Below, in pieces: positions 1 through 7,942 of a stretch of DNA of 46,155 nucleotides. This DNA is from Phil1 sp964612925 (GTDB lineage Bacteria > Bacillota > Clostridia > Christensenellales > CAG-138), in assembly GCA_964612925.1 (NCBI GenBank), contig CAZTFU010000013.1, positions 1-46,155 of the forward strand. Reading direction: 5' to 3'. A program made the translations under genes and the position numbers. Below the pieces are notes generated by a model that worked only from the letters and a program-made list of their open reading frames with translations, made no database searches and was not told the origin of the DNA. Position 1 is the first letter of the stretch. Each line of letters begins with the position of its first letter.

Positions 1-138
1 CACTGCGGCATCAATTGCAAGCGAAGGGACACGCACGATGTGCGGCTTGTGTAAGCGGTTTACGCCGCCCTCATTTCATTTTTGTGCAAAATCCACTAAA
101 CCTAAACGGGTGCAGACGTATTCCCCACAAACAAAACT

Positions 139-163
139 ATGGCGGGGCTAAATGCCCCGCCAT
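139..163 (-). terminator. Intrinsic terminator downstream of the C39-like protease gene
   Basis: A perfect 10-bp inverted repeat (139-148 with 154-163) encloses a 5-nt loop. Read on the minus strand it is followed by a T-rich tail. It lies about 100 bases past the stop codon of the minus-strand gene at 263-2014, whose transcript it should end. Bases 1-138 show no convincing gene in any frame and no structure I can name. Confidence 0.75.
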
Positions 164-262
164 AAGCGCTTTCTGAGCAGAATCCTGCATCTGCCGCAAT
201 GCTGCGTCATTTATTGCTTTTTTCGATCATGACGGCGATTGCCGCCATGGGTCAAATCGAGC

Positions 263-2014
263 TTATTTCTGTTCCTTCTTCTTTTTGCCGAGCACAACGG
301 CAACCACGGCTATCGCAACGACAACCACAACTATCGCAGCTATTGCGCCTGCGCTCGTGCCGCCGTTCGCATCGGTATCGGCGGGCTCTGCGGAGTCAAC
401 GGGAGTCTCGGTTTCGGCGGGATCCTCAGTGATGACAGGCTCGGTCGATGCTTCGGCATCGGGAGCGGGGGTTTCCTCGGTAACGGCGGGAACAAGTTCC
501 TTGGTGGTGGTGTAGGTGGTGCCGTTATTGAGCATGATGAATATGTGCATGGTGGCGGGAGTGGTCATGCGGCCGAGTATGTTGGCATCCTTTATAACAA
601 AGTTGCCGTCGGTGCTGATGTTCATGCCATAGCGGAACACATTGTTTGCGGTGGTGGTCTTTAATCCTTCGGGCATTTCAACCTTGGTAGCTTCCTCACC
701 CTCAAGATAGTAGCCGATTATGCCGCAGCCGTCCCTGCCCCACTTGTTGTTGGTGAAGCCCTTGGACATGCTTATCTTTTCGCCGTTGACCATCAGTGCG
801 TATTCGTTTTCGCTGCCTTCAACGTACTGAAGTTCAGCCTCTATACGATCGGGGTTGCAGGGGGTGCAGTTTGCTTCCTTATCATGGATAACATAGAGCA
901 TACCCTTGTTGGCCTGTTCAAGCTGGTCAGCGCGATAACGGCGGCGTGCGCAGGAAGCATCGCTTCCGGCGGCGGAGTCGCTGGAGTAGAAGTAATCAAC
1001 GCCGTCTATGGTTTCATAACCGGTAAGGGTTATAAGGTGACCTGCGGTGTTGTTGGATGCACCGTTTTCAAGATAGGTATAGGAACCGCTGGTGCTTGAA
1101 GAATAGCTTACGTTGATACCAACGCTGTAGCCGTGTGCAAGTTCCTGCTTTACTATGTCAAGATTGCCGTACTGGCAGAAGCAGTCATAGCCGTAGCTGC
1201 CCGCCGCCGCAACGCTGTAGGACCAGTTGCCGAATCCGTCATAGTCACTGTCGTAGTCTATAAGGGCGATTTCATCGGGCAGAGCATCCTCACCGCGGTC
1301 ATTGAGCAGTGTGCAAATGGTGGTGGCGCTGCACATTATGTTTGCAATGCCGCCCTCACGCACCATCTGAGAATATGCGGGGGTGTCAAGTATGACCTTT
1401 TCGGGAAGCTCAATCTCCTCACCGTAATAGGTGGGGACGATGGTCTGACCGTCAAGCGTGTTCTTGTAGGTGGCGGCAAGCTGCCTTACAACGGGGCTTT
1501 CACCCTCGTCATTTGCCTTAAAGGTAACCTTGAGCTGAATAAGGCTTGCGGTTTCACCGTCGCTGCCGGAGATTACGAACGTGTCGGTATCCATATAGGC
1601 AAGGTCGCAGGAACCGGAAACGGAGCCGCGCTTAATGGTTTGACCCCATGTGCCCCAGCTGAGCCAGTCCGTCCAGCCCTTATGCATATCAACATACGCC
1701 CTGCCGAAAACCTCGATAAGCGTTCCGTTCGGAGTATCCGCCGCCCATGAGGCAACCATGTATTCGAATGCGGGAACACCGATGACCTCACTTATGAATT
1801 CGCCCTCGGTTGCACCCTCGGCCAGCCTTATTGCGCCGTCATTGCCGTATTCGGCATCGACCACAACGTTATCAAGCTCGCCCGCGGCAAAATCCTCCGC
1901 GGTGGTAAGAACAACTATGTTGCCCTCAACCTGCCTGTCCGCCTTTTCCGCCAATGCGGGTACGCTTACAAGCACCATTATAAGTGCCAGTATAATAGCG
2001 GCATACTTTTTCAT
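263..2014 (-). CDS. Secreted, membrane-anchored C39-like cysteine peptidase
   Basis: The 583-residue protein starts with a signal peptide (residues 1-22, ending in ALA). Residues about 205-370 resemble the peptidase C39-like domain: Gln216, Cys228 in a short CSATT stretch, His326 in an AGHLITLTGYE block, and an Asp near 346 could form the Cys/His/Asp active site with the oxyanion Gln. The region before this (about 30-200) looks like an extracellular beta-rich domain. After residue 500 comes an acidic Pro/Thr/Glu-rich linker, then one hydrophobic segment (about 553-576) and a KKKK tail, so the enzyme is probably tethered to the outer membrane face. It has its own sigma-A promoter and terminator. 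The ribosome site AGGAGG lies about 10 bases before the ATG. The substrate is unknown; the usual CGPTS around the nucleophile is replaced, so activity is inferred. Confidence 0.7.
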   Translation of the reverse strand: MKKYAAIILALIMVLVSVPALAEKADRQVEGNIVVLTTAEDFAAGELDNVVVDAEYGNDGAIRLAEGATEGEFISEVIGVPAFEYMVASWAADTPNGTLIEVFGRAYVDMHKGWTDWLSWGTWGQTIKRGSVSGSCDLAYMDTDTFVISGSDGETASLIQLKVTFKANDEGESPVVRQLAATYKNTLDGQTIVPTYYGEEIELPEKVILDTPAYSQMVREGGIANIMCSATTICTLLNDRGEDALPDEIALIDYDSDYDGFGNWSYSVAAAGSYGYDCFCQYGNLDIVKQELAHGYSVGINVSYSSSTSGSYTYLENGASNNTAGHLITLTGYETIDGVDYFYSSDSAAGSDASCARRRYRADQLEQANKGMLYVIHDKEANCTPCNPDRIEAELQYVEGSENEYALMVNGEKISMSKGFTNNKWGRDGCGIIGYYLEGEEATKVEMPEGLKTTTANNVFRYGMNISTDGNFVIKDANILGRMTTPATMHIFIMLNNGTTYTTTKELVPAVTEETPAPDAEASTEPVITEDPAETETPVDSAEPADTDANGGTSAGAIAAIVVVVVAIAVVAVVLGKKKKEQK

Positions 2015-2056
2015 ACCTTTTGAAACTCCTCCTATTTATAATTTGGGATTTAATAT

Positions 2057-2085
2057 ATTGTAGCATTGTTTCACTTACGGTTCAA
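2057..2085 (-). promoter_or_regulatory. Sigma-A promoter of the C39-like protease gene
   Basis: On the minus strand TTGAAC (2080-2085) and TACAAT (2057-2062) are separated by 17 bases. Transcription would begin near 2050, giving a leader of about 36 bases with an AGGAGG site before the start at 2014. Confidence 0.7.
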
Positions 2086-2094
2086 CATAAAAAA

Positions 2095-2123
2095 AGCACC
2101 GCACATATGTAAAATGCGGTGCT
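2095..2123 (-). terminator. Intrinsic terminator of the pantothenate operon
   Basis: A perfect 9-bp stem (2095-2103 with 2115-2123) is followed on the minus strand by a run of seven T. It sits 17 bases past the stop of the pantothenate kinase gene and just upstream of the next promoter, so it separates the two minus-strand units. Confidence 0.85.
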
Positions 2124-2140
2124 TGTAATACCTGTATCGA

Positions 2141-2974
2141 TTATATCCTTGCGTTTTCCACAAACGGCAATGCCGCACCTATGGCGGTTGCGAATGTTGC
2201 GTTTTCGGGAATGAAGAACTTTACATCGGATATTTCTTCGACAAAGCTCATTACCCTTGCGGCCATATCCATGTTTGCAAGGCTACCCGTAAGCACAACA
2301 TCCTTAACTGTATCGTTTCTCAGTGCGAACACGCTAAGCATGCCTATCGTCTGAAATACCATATTTACAAGGCCGAGCGCGATATCCTCTTTTTCGGTGC
2401 CGCTTGTTATTTTACCGAAGTTTGACGCCGTAACATGTGAAGGAAGGGACCCCACGTCATTTGCGCAAATATCGGATATCATAAGGTCGACCTTTGAAAT
2501 GTCTCCCTTTGCGGCAAGGCGTTCCATTGCCATATGATCGTTTTCATGGAAAACATGGAAAAACAGACCCGACAGTGTGCCGCCGCCCACGCCGCTGCCG
2601 CCGATATGCTCACAACCGTTGCGCCCCGCGCGCACGAATGCGGTACCCGTGCCAAGGCTGACAACAAGCGCTTCGCTTTTCCCGCTCAGGGTAAGGCCGC
2701 CCTTACCTATTGCGTCGAATTCAGCAACACGCTCGGTGGGTATTCCGTATATATCGCCTTTGACAAGTGCCGCGCCCACACCCGTTATTACAAAACGATC
2801 AACTTTGTTGAGCGATATGCTGCGCGTGCTCAAAAAATTGCCTATCGCACCGTAGAGTGAAGTAAGCCTGTCCGATGCTTCCACACGCAGTGTGCCTATG
2901 TGGTGACCCGTTGATTCAAAACCCGCAATTTTGGTTGTTGAACCGCCTATATCTATGCCGAGGACTACTCCCAT
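2141..2974 (-). CDS. coaW: Type II pantothenate kinase
   Basis: A 277-residue protein of the ASKHA fold that should phosphorylate pantothenate with ATP, the first step of coenzyme A synthesis. The N-terminal phosphate loop GIDIGGSTTK (about residues 6-15), the SLGTGTAF block near residue 108 and the GGSGVGGGTLSG block near 125 match the staphylococcal-type (type II) PanK family, and the length matches (about 267 residues in S. aureus). Type II enzymes are usually weakly or not feedback-inhibited by CoA; that is family knowledge. The gene lies 12 bases after a gene for an ECF transporter S component, so uptake and trapping of the vitamin are probably co-transcribed. Related BadF/BadG-type ATPases are the alternative, but the glycine-rich blocks fit PanK better. 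Confidence 0.85.
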   Translation of the reverse strand: MGVVLGIDIGGSTTKIAGFESTGHHIGTLRVEASDRLTSLYGAIGNFLSTRSISLNKVDRFVITGVGAALVKGDIYGIPTERVAEFDAIGKGGLTLSGKSEALVVSLGTGTAFVRAGRNGCEHIGGSGVGGGTLSGLFFHVFHENDHMAMERLAAKGDISKVDLMISDICANDVGSLPSHVTASNFGKITSGTEKEDIALGLVNMVFQTIGMLSVFALRNDTVKDVVLTGSLANMDMAARVMSFVEEISDVKFFIPENATFATAIGAALPFVENARI

Positions 2975-2986
2975 TGCGTACCCCTA

Positions 2987-3616
2987 TCAGCCCTTGAATA
3001 CAAACTTCTTAACGGGCTTGCACACGGCGGGACAAAGCAGACCCGCAAGCACCGCCTCGGGTATACCGCTTGTAAGCACGGTGGTGCCGATTATTACCAT
3101 GAGCGCTTCACCGACTATGCTTGAATAAGCATCGCCAAAGCAGAGACCTATACCGAGCATTACAAGCACGGTGTTGACAAGGCTGCCCGCAACGCTGGCT
3201 ATTGCCATGGGAATAACGTCACGCTTTATTTTGCCGCTGAGCAGTTTATATACACTGCCCGAAACCGTGCCGACCAATATACGCGGCACAAAGCAAATAA
3301 GCAGACTGAAGAAGTTACCGTGTATTTCACCCAAGGAATAGAACGGGGTGAAAACAAACGCTATTGCCGCACTCTGCGCCGGGGGCATGAATGTCCAGAT
3401 TATAAAGCTGAACAGACCCGCTATAAAGCCCATAAGACTGCCGGCCTTTGTGCCCAAAAGAATTGATGTTATTATTACGGGGATCATTGCAAGTGTCATA
3501 ACAATAGGGCCTATTGCGGGCAATGAACCGAGCGGAGTAAAGCAGAATAGAGCCTCTATTGCCGCAAGAAGAGTGAACTGAACAAAAGCGCGAGTAGAAT
3601 TCCTGCCGTTTAGCAT
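2987..3616 (-). CDS. ECF transporter S component, probably for pantothenate
   Basis: A 209-residue, very hydrophobic protein with about six membrane segments and no ATPase motif, typical in size for the substrate-binding S component of energy-coupling-factor vitamin transporters. The first helix contains the small-residue pattern seen in S components for contact with EcfT. No EcfA or EcfT gene is nearby, so it would share the general group II ECF module encoded elsewhere. The substrate is inferred from the next gene, type II pantothenate kinase, 12 bases downstream. Family assignment is fairly sure; the substrate is an inference. A GGAAAGGAG ribosome site precedes the ATG, and a clear sigma-A promoter lies at 3672-3700. 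Confidence 0.75.
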   Translation of the reverse strand: MLNGRNSTRAFVQFTLLAAIEALFCFTPLGSLPAIGPIVMTLAMIPVIITSILLGTKAGSLMGFIAGLFSFIIWTFMPPAQSAAIAFVFTPFYSLGEIHGNFFSLLICFVPRILVGTVSGSVYKLLSGKIKRDVIPMAIASVAGSLVNTVLVMLGIGLCFGDAYSSIVGEALMVIIGTTVLTSGIPEAVLAGLLCPAVCKPVKKFVFKG

Positions 3617-3671
3617 AGGAATGTTCTCCTTTCCTTATGCGGGATGTTAATATCCCGTAAATGATGCCATG

Positions 3672-3700
3672 ATTATACTTTGAAATTACAATATAATCAA
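3672..3700 (-). promoter_or_regulatory. Sigma-A promoter of the ECF-S/coaW operon
   Basis: On the minus strand TTGATT (3695-3700) and a perfect TATAAT (3672-3677) are separated by 17 bases. The predicted start near 3665 gives a leader of about 50 bases that includes a 6-bp hairpin (3640-3645 with 3652-3657). Confidence 0.75.
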
Positions 3701-3722
3701 GCAAAAACCGCATTAAACGGGG

Positions 3723-4214
3723 CTACAGTGCACTTCTCCAATCGGGAAGCGGCAGAGGTGTGCCGTTTAGCACCGCGCGGTCAAGCTTTTCGCCGTTATA
3801 ATGAAGCTCCAGCGAGAAATACGGCACGCGGCGTTCCATAAGCTCAAGGAATATGAAATCGCCCTCCCATGCGGGCAGCTCTTTAAGTTTTTCCTTGTCG
3901 AGCCATTCAAGCTCCCCTTCGTCACAATCGATAATGCTGCCCGAGAAGCCGTCCGCGTGGTAAAGGTACATCATCTCTACGGGCCACGGCGCACTGTCAA
4001 ACAGTATCTCGCCGCAGGCACGGTAGCTTGTAAGCGTAAGGCCGGTTTCCTCAAGCGTTTCGCGAAGAATACATTCCTCCTCGGTTTCGTTGGACTCGAT
4101 ATGGCCGCCTATGCCTATCCACTTGTCATGGTTTACGTCGTTGTGCTTTTTCACCCTGTGCAGCATAAGATATTTTCCGTCCCGCTCTATATAGCAAAGC
4201 GTGGTGCGCTTCAT
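3723..4214 (-). CDS. Nudix hydrolase (MutT/8-oxo-dGTPase-like)
   Basis: A 163-residue single-domain Nudix protein. The Nudix box runs from Gly36 in GGHIES through REtleETG to about residue 59, with the invariant G, E, REXXEE and G positions present, so it should cleave a nucleoside diphosphate linked to another moiety using Mg2+. The N-terminus (TTLCYIERDGKYLMLHR) and the later LEWLDKEKLKELP segment resemble the 8-oxo-dGTP diphosphatase subgroup, but the substrate cannot be read from sequence. An AAGGAG site lies 8 bases before the ATG. The gene stands alone, with a TATAAT-like -10 but a poor -35 upstream. Confidence 0.85.
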   Translation of the reverse strand: MKRTTLCYIERDGKYLMLHRVKKHNDVNHDKWIGIGGHIESNETEEECILRETLEETGLTLTSYRACGEILFDSAPWPVEMMYLYHADGFSGSIIDCDEGELEWLDKEKLKELPAWEGDFIFLELMERRVPYFSLELHYNGEKLDRAVLNGTPLPLPDWRSAL

Positions 4215-4323
4215 AAAAAACAGCTCCTTTTTAACTCTCGTGTACGGCGAATGAATGCCGAGTGCCTATATTATATAACGGCTTTATGCGGCATGGGAAG
4301 TGCGCTCTTGTGCAAAAAAACAT

Positions 4324-4353
4324 TTGAAATTATTTGCGGCGGTGCTGTATAAT
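4324..4353 (+). promoter_or_regulatory. Sigma-A promoter of the MATE gene
   Basis: TTGAAA (4324-4329), an 18-base spacer and a perfect TATAAT (4348-4353). Transcription would start near 4360, leaving a leader of about 140 bases before the MATE start codon. Confidence 0.7.
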
Positions 4354-4377
4354 GCATATACAACGAGTGGCTCACAG

Positions 4378-4481
4378 GGCGTAATTCCGGTTGCGGTTTG
4401 TGGACCGCTTTTTATGTAAAGCGTGTATAAATAAAAGCGTGTGGCCTTGCGGCGTAATTCCGGCTTGGTCATGCGCTTTTT
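4378..4481 (+). promoter_or_regulatory. Repeat-containing leader with two terminator-like hairpins
   Basis: The 13-mer GGCGTAATTCCGG occurs at 4378-4390 and again at 4451-4463, 73 bases apart. Each copy is linked to a hairpin followed by TTTTT: a 5-bp stem at 4393-4397/4404-4408 just after copy 1, and a 10-bp stem (three G-U pairs) at 4437-4446/4467-4476 that carries copy 2 in its loop region. The second hairpin and its U-tract end about 10 bases before the ribosome site. This architecture suggests tandem transcription attenuators or riboswitch-like elements. It does not match any riboswitch class I recognise. Confidence 0.5.
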
Positions 4482-4502
4482 AATTGTTTATAGAGGTGAA
4501 AA

Positions 4503-5915
4503 ATGGAAACGAAAGCAAATTCTTTTCTCGAAACGGAGCGCATAGGTACGCTTATGCGCAAATTCGCCGTGCCATGCGTTATATCGCTTGTGGTGGGCGC
4601 ACTTTACAACATAGTTGACCAGATATTCATTGCCAATGCGCCCTATCTCGGCTCCTACGGTAATGCGGCCAACACGGTGGTGTTTCCGCTAACGGTTCTG
4701 GCGTTGGGTATAGCCGTTATGATAGGCGACGGGTGCTGTGCGTTCGTAAGCTTGTCCCTTGGCGGCGGCAAAAAGGAAGATGCCCATTGCGGCGTGGGCA
4801 ATGCAATAGTGCTGTGCCTTGCGTCAAGCGTTGTGCTTACGGGTGTGTATCTGCTGTTTGACGAGGAGATAATAACGCTTTTTGGCGGCGGAGTAAACGA
4901 GGAAACGTTTGCCCTCGCCAAGGAATACTTCCTATATATAACTTTAGGGATTCCGTTTTATATGTTCGGGCAGGCAATGAACCCGATAATCCGCAGCGAT
5001 GGCAGTCCAAAATTCGCAATGGTGGCAACGCTTGGCGGTGCGGTTGCGAACATAATACTTGACCCGATATTTATATTCTGTTTTCGTTGGGGCATGATGG
5101 GCGCGGCCGTTGCGACCGTGATAGGCCAAATGCTTACGGCAATCATGTCCGTATGGTATTTGTGCCACATGAAGACGATGCGGCTCAGCGGCCACAGCTT
5201 TAGACTGAATCCCAAGGTAGTATGCCGCTTTTTACAGCTTGGCCTTACAAGCTTACTTGCGCAGGTATCACTTGTTATCTCTATGGCCGCCGTGCAGAAC
5301 ACATGCATGAAATACGGTGCGCTCGATTTGATATTCGGTCAACCTCAATATGCACAGATACCGCTTGCGGTGCTTGGCATAGTTATGAAATTCTTCCAGA
5401 TAGCCATTTCAATAGCCATTGGCATGGCGGCGGGTTGCATACCCGTGGCGGGTTACAATATGGGTGCAGACAGAAAGGATAGGGTACGACAGCTTTTCTC
5501 CTGCCTTCTTAAAGCGGAGGCCGCCGTGGGCGTGGTCGCGCTTATTATTGTGGAATGTTTTCCACTGCAAATAGCGGGGCTTTTCGGTGCGGCGAACGAA
5601 AGCGTGTATTATGCGGATTTTACCGTGAAGTGCTTCCGCATATATCTTTGCATGATGGTGTTGGCAGTGCTGAACAAGGGCACATTCATATATTTGCAGG
5701 CCATAGGCAAGGCCGCGGCGTCAACCGTTGTTTCACTTATGAGGGAGATAGTGTTCGGCGTGCTTTTGCCGATAATAATGCCGATATTCATGGGGCTTGA
5801 CGGGCTGCTCTGGTCATTCCCCGCGGCAGATGTTCTGACGGGCTTTATAGCACTGTACTTCATACGGCAAACATATAAGGAACTCGGCGCGGCGCAAACG
5901 GCCGATGCGAAGTGA
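4503..5915 (+). CDS. MATE family multidrug/cation antiporter
   Basis: A 470-residue membrane protein with twelve predicted helices in two similar halves, the expected size for MATE efflux pumps, which export drugs or metabolites in exchange for Na+ or H+. The N-terminal TLMRKFAVPCVISLVVGALYN-like opening (about residues 16-36), followed by YNIVDQIFIA, is typical of the Clostridia branch of the family, as is the second-half QIAISIAIGMAAG stretch. AGAGGTG lies 5-6 bases before the ATG. It is monocistronic, with an unusual leader at 4378-4481 that may control it. The exported compound is unknown. Confidence 0.9.
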   Translation: METKANSFLETERIGTLMRKFAVPCVISLVVGALYNIVDQIFIANAPYLGSYGNAANTVVFPLTVLALGIAVMIGDGCCAFVSLSLGGGKKEDAHCGVGNAIVLCLASSVVLTGVYLLFDEEIITLFGGGVNEETFALAKEYFLYITLGIPFYMFGQAMNPIIRSDGSPKFAMVATLGGAVANIILDPIFIFCFRWGMMGAAVATVIGQMLTAIMSVWYLCHMKTMRLSGHSFRLNPKVVCRFLQLGLTSLLAQVSLVISMAAVQNTCMKYGALDLIFGQPQYAQIPLAVLGIVMKFFQIAISIAIGMAAGCIPVAGYNMGADRKDRVRQLFSCLLKAEAAVGVVALIIVECFPLQIAGLFGAANESVYYADFTVKCFRIYLCMMVLAVLNKGTFIYLQAIGKAAASTVVSLMREIVFGVLLPIIMPIFMGLDGLLWSFPAADVLTGFIALYFIRQTYKELGAAQTADAK

Positions 5916-6024
5916 ACGAGGAGAGAAGCTTATCTTTTCATGATTATAATGCCTATCAACCGATTTCACGGATAAGTGACAGGTGATGCACCGCGTTCCG
6001 TTTATGCGAAGGGCGCATTACGCA

Positions 6025-6063
6025 AAGAACCCCGATTTATCAGGCAGACAAATCGGGGTTCTT
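6025..6063. terminator. Bidirectional intrinsic terminator between MATE and tRNA-Arg
   Basis: A perfect 14-bp stem (6025-6038 with 6050-6063) with an 11-nt loop. A T-rich tail follows on the plus strand, and the stem's own A/T ends give a short T tract on the minus strand. It can end both the plus-strand MATE transcript and the minus-strand tRNA transcript. Confidence 0.8.
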
Positions 6064-6066
6064 TTC

Positions 6067-6143
6067 TGGCGTACCCAAAAGGATTCGAACCTTCGGCCTT
6101 CAGAGTCGGAGTCTGACGCTCTATCCAGCTGAGCTATGGGTAC
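6067..6143 (-). tRNA. tRNA-Arg (anticodon CCG)
   Basis: On the minus strand a 77-base cloverleaf including an encoded CCA end. The acceptor stem GTACCCA pairs with TGGGTAC, the D stem is GCTC/GAGC, the anticodon stem TCAGA/TCTGA encloses the loop CTCCGAC, and the T loop is TTCGAAT. The anticodon CCG reads CGG (arginine). Confidence 0.95.
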
Positions 6144-6156
6144 ACGGTATTTAGCT

Positions 6157-6184
6157 ATTATATCATATTGGCGGCGCGATGCAA
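6157..6184 (-). promoter_or_regulatory. Sigma-A promoter of tRNA-Arg
   Basis: On the minus strand TTGCAT (6179-6184), a 16-base spacer and TATAAT (6157-6162), placed about 13 bases upstream of the mature tRNA 5' end. Confidence 0.65.
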
Positions 6185-6205
6185 GCACCGTTATAAAAAA
6201 TTAGC

Positions 6206-6234
6206 TTGCAATGCGACCGATAAACGGATACAAT
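6206..6234 (+). promoter_or_regulatory. Sigma-A promoter of the SRP RNA
   Basis: TTGCAA (6206-6211), a 17-base spacer and TACAAT (6229-6234). The expected start at about 6241 coincides with the 5' end of the SRP RNA helix. Confidence 0.75.
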
Positions 6235-6240
6235 ATTTAT

Positions 6241-6511
6241 GCGCGCCAAGCGGGGAGTTAGCGGTGCCCTGAACCTGCAATCCGCTACAGCAGGGTGTGA
6301 TCCCCGCCGCGAGGCAAAGTAACGTAGGGCAGGAACGGTTATCGGGTGTTGAAGGCTGTGCCCTGTGCAATCGGGTGCCGTGAACCATGTCAGGTCCTGA
6401 CGGAAGCAGCATTAAGCGGAAAACTCGATGTGCCGCGGGAACGCATGGCCGGAGCTTGATCCTCCGTGTGCCGCCTATGGTACCTTTGTCGAACGGCGGG
6501 TGCGCGTTTTT
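6241..6511 (+). ncRNA. ffs: Signal recognition particle RNA, large type with Alu domain
   Basis: About 270 bases. The 5' part (6248-6305) has the Alu-domain sequence with GGGAG, AGCGGTGCCCTG and AATCCGCTA elements characteristic of Bacillus/Clostridia scRNA. The conserved Ffh-binding hairpin lies at about 6388-6412 with GTCAGGTCCTGACGGAAGC-like sequence. The first bases GCGCG pair with CGCGC-complementary bases near 6502-6506, closing the molecule, and a T-run follows. Long SRP RNAs with an Alu domain occur in Firmicutes and not in most Gram-negative bacteria, which supports the taxonomic reading. Confidence 0.92.
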
Positions 6512-6521
6512 TGAAGATATA

Positions 6522-6548
6522 AGAGCATTCATTGTGAATGCTCTTTTT
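6522..6548 (+). terminator. Intrinsic terminator after the SRP RNA
   Basis: A perfect 10-bp stem (6522-6531 with 6535-6544), a 3-nt loop and a T-rich tail. Confidence 0.85.
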
Positions 6549-6575
6549 CTTTGCTGTTTGGTCGAGCCTTATCAC

Positions 6576-6604
6576 TTGACGCGGCGGGTGCGGCGCAATA
6601 TAAT
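6576..6604 (+). promoter_or_regulatory. Sigma-A promoter of the cobalamin operon
   Basis: TTGACG (6576-6581), a 17-base spacer and a perfect TATAAT (6599-6604). Transcription from about 6611 would include the riboswitch. Confidence 0.75.
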
Positions 6605-6649
6605 GGTGGCGATAAAAAGTAAACAGCGCACGATTATACTGCCGCATGA

Positions 6650-6860
6650 AAGTGCGGCGTGGCTTATATTGGGTCGTGGAATCGGATGAGAATTCCGAAC
6701 TATACCGGTAACCGTGATGCGGACGAAAGGGCAATTTGCCACTGACCATGCCTTATGGCAGGGCGGGAAGGCGTCCGAGTAGGATGATGCTGAGTCGGGA
6801 AACCTGTTTTCGTGTGAAAAAACTTCCGGAGTTGAGTGAAACTGTATGGCATAGGCGTGC
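6650..6860 (+). promoter_or_regulatory. Cobalamin (adenosylcobalamin-type) riboswitch
   Basis: Conserved blocks occur in the right order: the 5' GGTCGTGGAATCGGATGAG-type region near 6671, an ACCGGTAACCG-like junction near 6705, GCCACTGACC (6738-6747), GGGAAGGCG (6765-6773), and the AGTCGGGAAACCTG block (about 6793-6806). These match the B12-box family. It sits between a sigma-A promoter and a terminator just before btuF, so corrinoid binding should reduce expression of the downstream uptake and assembly genes. The limits are approximate. Confidence 0.9.
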
Positions 6861-6869
6861 TTTATTATG

Positions 6870-6905
6870 GTTGCATCTTAATTTTGGAAGGTGCAGCTTT
6901 TTATT
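6870..6905 (+). terminator. Riboswitch expression-platform terminator
   Basis: A 10-bp stem with two G-U pairs (6870-6879 with 6888-6897) is followed by a T-rich tract up to about 6909. It lies between the cobalamin aptamer and the btuF start, as expected for a switch that works by transcription termination. Confidence 0.75.
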
Positions 6906-6933
6906 TATTCAAAAAAAAGAAAGGTGTACCTTA

Positions 6934-7842
6934 ATGAAAAACATTAAAACAATTTTGGCCGTATTGCTTGCGACTGCGATGTGCTTTGCACTTGTCGCCT
7001 GCCAAGCCGATGATGCCGCAGACGGCGGTGCAGTTACCGTGACCGACATGATGGGGCGCGAGGTGGCACTTGAAGACACCGCAAGCCGCATTGTTGTGCT
7101 CAGCGCGGGTGAATGTGAAATAGTATACGCGCTCGGTGCGGGTGAGCTTATCGTGGGTCGCGGTGAATACTGCGATTATCCCGCCGAAGCACTGGAAGTA
7201 ACCTCCGTAAAGTCCGGCTATGAAACCAACATTGAAGAAATTGTTGCTCTTGAGCCCGATGTGCTTATAACGAGTGCCATGGATCAGGATCAGGACATAA
7301 TAGCGAAAATTGAGGAAGCCGGCATAAAGGTAGTGGAATGCTATGCGCAGAATATCGAGGGCGTGTATACCTCAATAGCCCTCATAGGTCAGGTAACGGG
7401 CCGCAACAGCGAGGCGGAAAGCCTTGTATCTCAGCTTAAATCAGGCTTTGAAGAAATAGCGGCCAATAAGGTGGAAGGCGAAAAGACCGTCTATTTTGAA
7501 GTTTCTCCGCTTGAGTGGGGACTTTGGACGGCGGGCAGCGGCACGTTCATGGATGAGATAGCCACTATGATGGGCCTTACCAACTGCTTCAGTGATGTTG
7601 AAGGTTGGGCGGAAATATCTCAGGAGCAGGTCATTGAGCGCAACCCCGACTACATAGTCACCATATCAATGTATTACGGCGAAGGCCCCACTCCCACGGA
7701 GGAAATCCTCTCTCGTGAGGGTTGGCAGGAAATAACCGCAATAAAGAACAGTGCGGTTCTGAACCTTGCGGACAATGAATTGAGCAGACCCGCGCCCCGC
7801 TTGCTTGACGGTGCAAAGGCCCTTTACGAATTCGCAAAATAA
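6934..7842 (+). CDS. btuF: Corrinoid ABC transporter substrate-binding lipoprotein
   Basis: A 302-residue lipoprotein: an n-region with lysines, a hydrophobic segment and the lipobox LVAC with Cys23, then an acidic linker. Residues about 35-290 match the helical-backbone periplasmic-binding fold (TroA/BtuF type): VTDMMGREVAL, RIVVLSAGECEIVYALGAG and IVALEPDVLIT. The ATG at 6934 was chosen because it follows AAAGGTG and begins a perfect lipoprotein signal; the frame is open further upstream, but into the riboswitch. Location behind a cobalamin riboswitch and ahead of BtuC/BtuD/CobT genes points to corrinoids rather than ferric siderophores. Confidence 0.88.
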   Translation: MKNIKTILAVLLATAMCFALVACQADDAADGGAVTVTDMMGREVALEDTASRIVVLSAGECEIVYALGAGELIVGRGEYCDYPAEALEVTSVKSGYETNIEEIVALEPDVLITSAMDQDQDIIAKIEEAGIKVVECYAQNIEGVYTSIALIGQVTGRNSEAESLVSQLKSGFEEIAANKVEGEKTVYFEVSPLEWGLWTAGSGTFMDEIATMMGLTNCFSDVEGWAEISQEQVIERNPDYIVTISMYYGEGPTPTEEILSREGWQEITAIKNSAVLNLADNELSRPAPRLLDGAKALYEFAK

Positions 7843-7866
7843 TCAAATGTGAATAGGCCTAAGTGC

Positions 7867-7904
7867 GCTCCCGCAGACCGATTTGTCGCGGGGGCGATTT
7901 TTGT
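7867..7904 (+). terminator. Terminator-like hairpin between btuF and btuC
   Basis: A 9-bp GC-rich stem with one G-U pair, left arm CGCTCCCGC near 7866 and right arm GCGGGGGCG ending near 7897, is followed by a T-run. It could partly terminate the operon after the binding-protein gene, a common way to make more binding protein than permease. Confidence 0.65.
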
Positions 7905-7942
7905 TGCAGACAAAAACGCAAAAGTAACTTATAATTGTTATT

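Noticed and set aside
6736..6933. Upstream in-frame ATG for the btuF gene
   Set aside because: It lies inside the cobalamin riboswitch. The ATG at 6934 has a ribosome site and begins a perfect lipoprotein signal.
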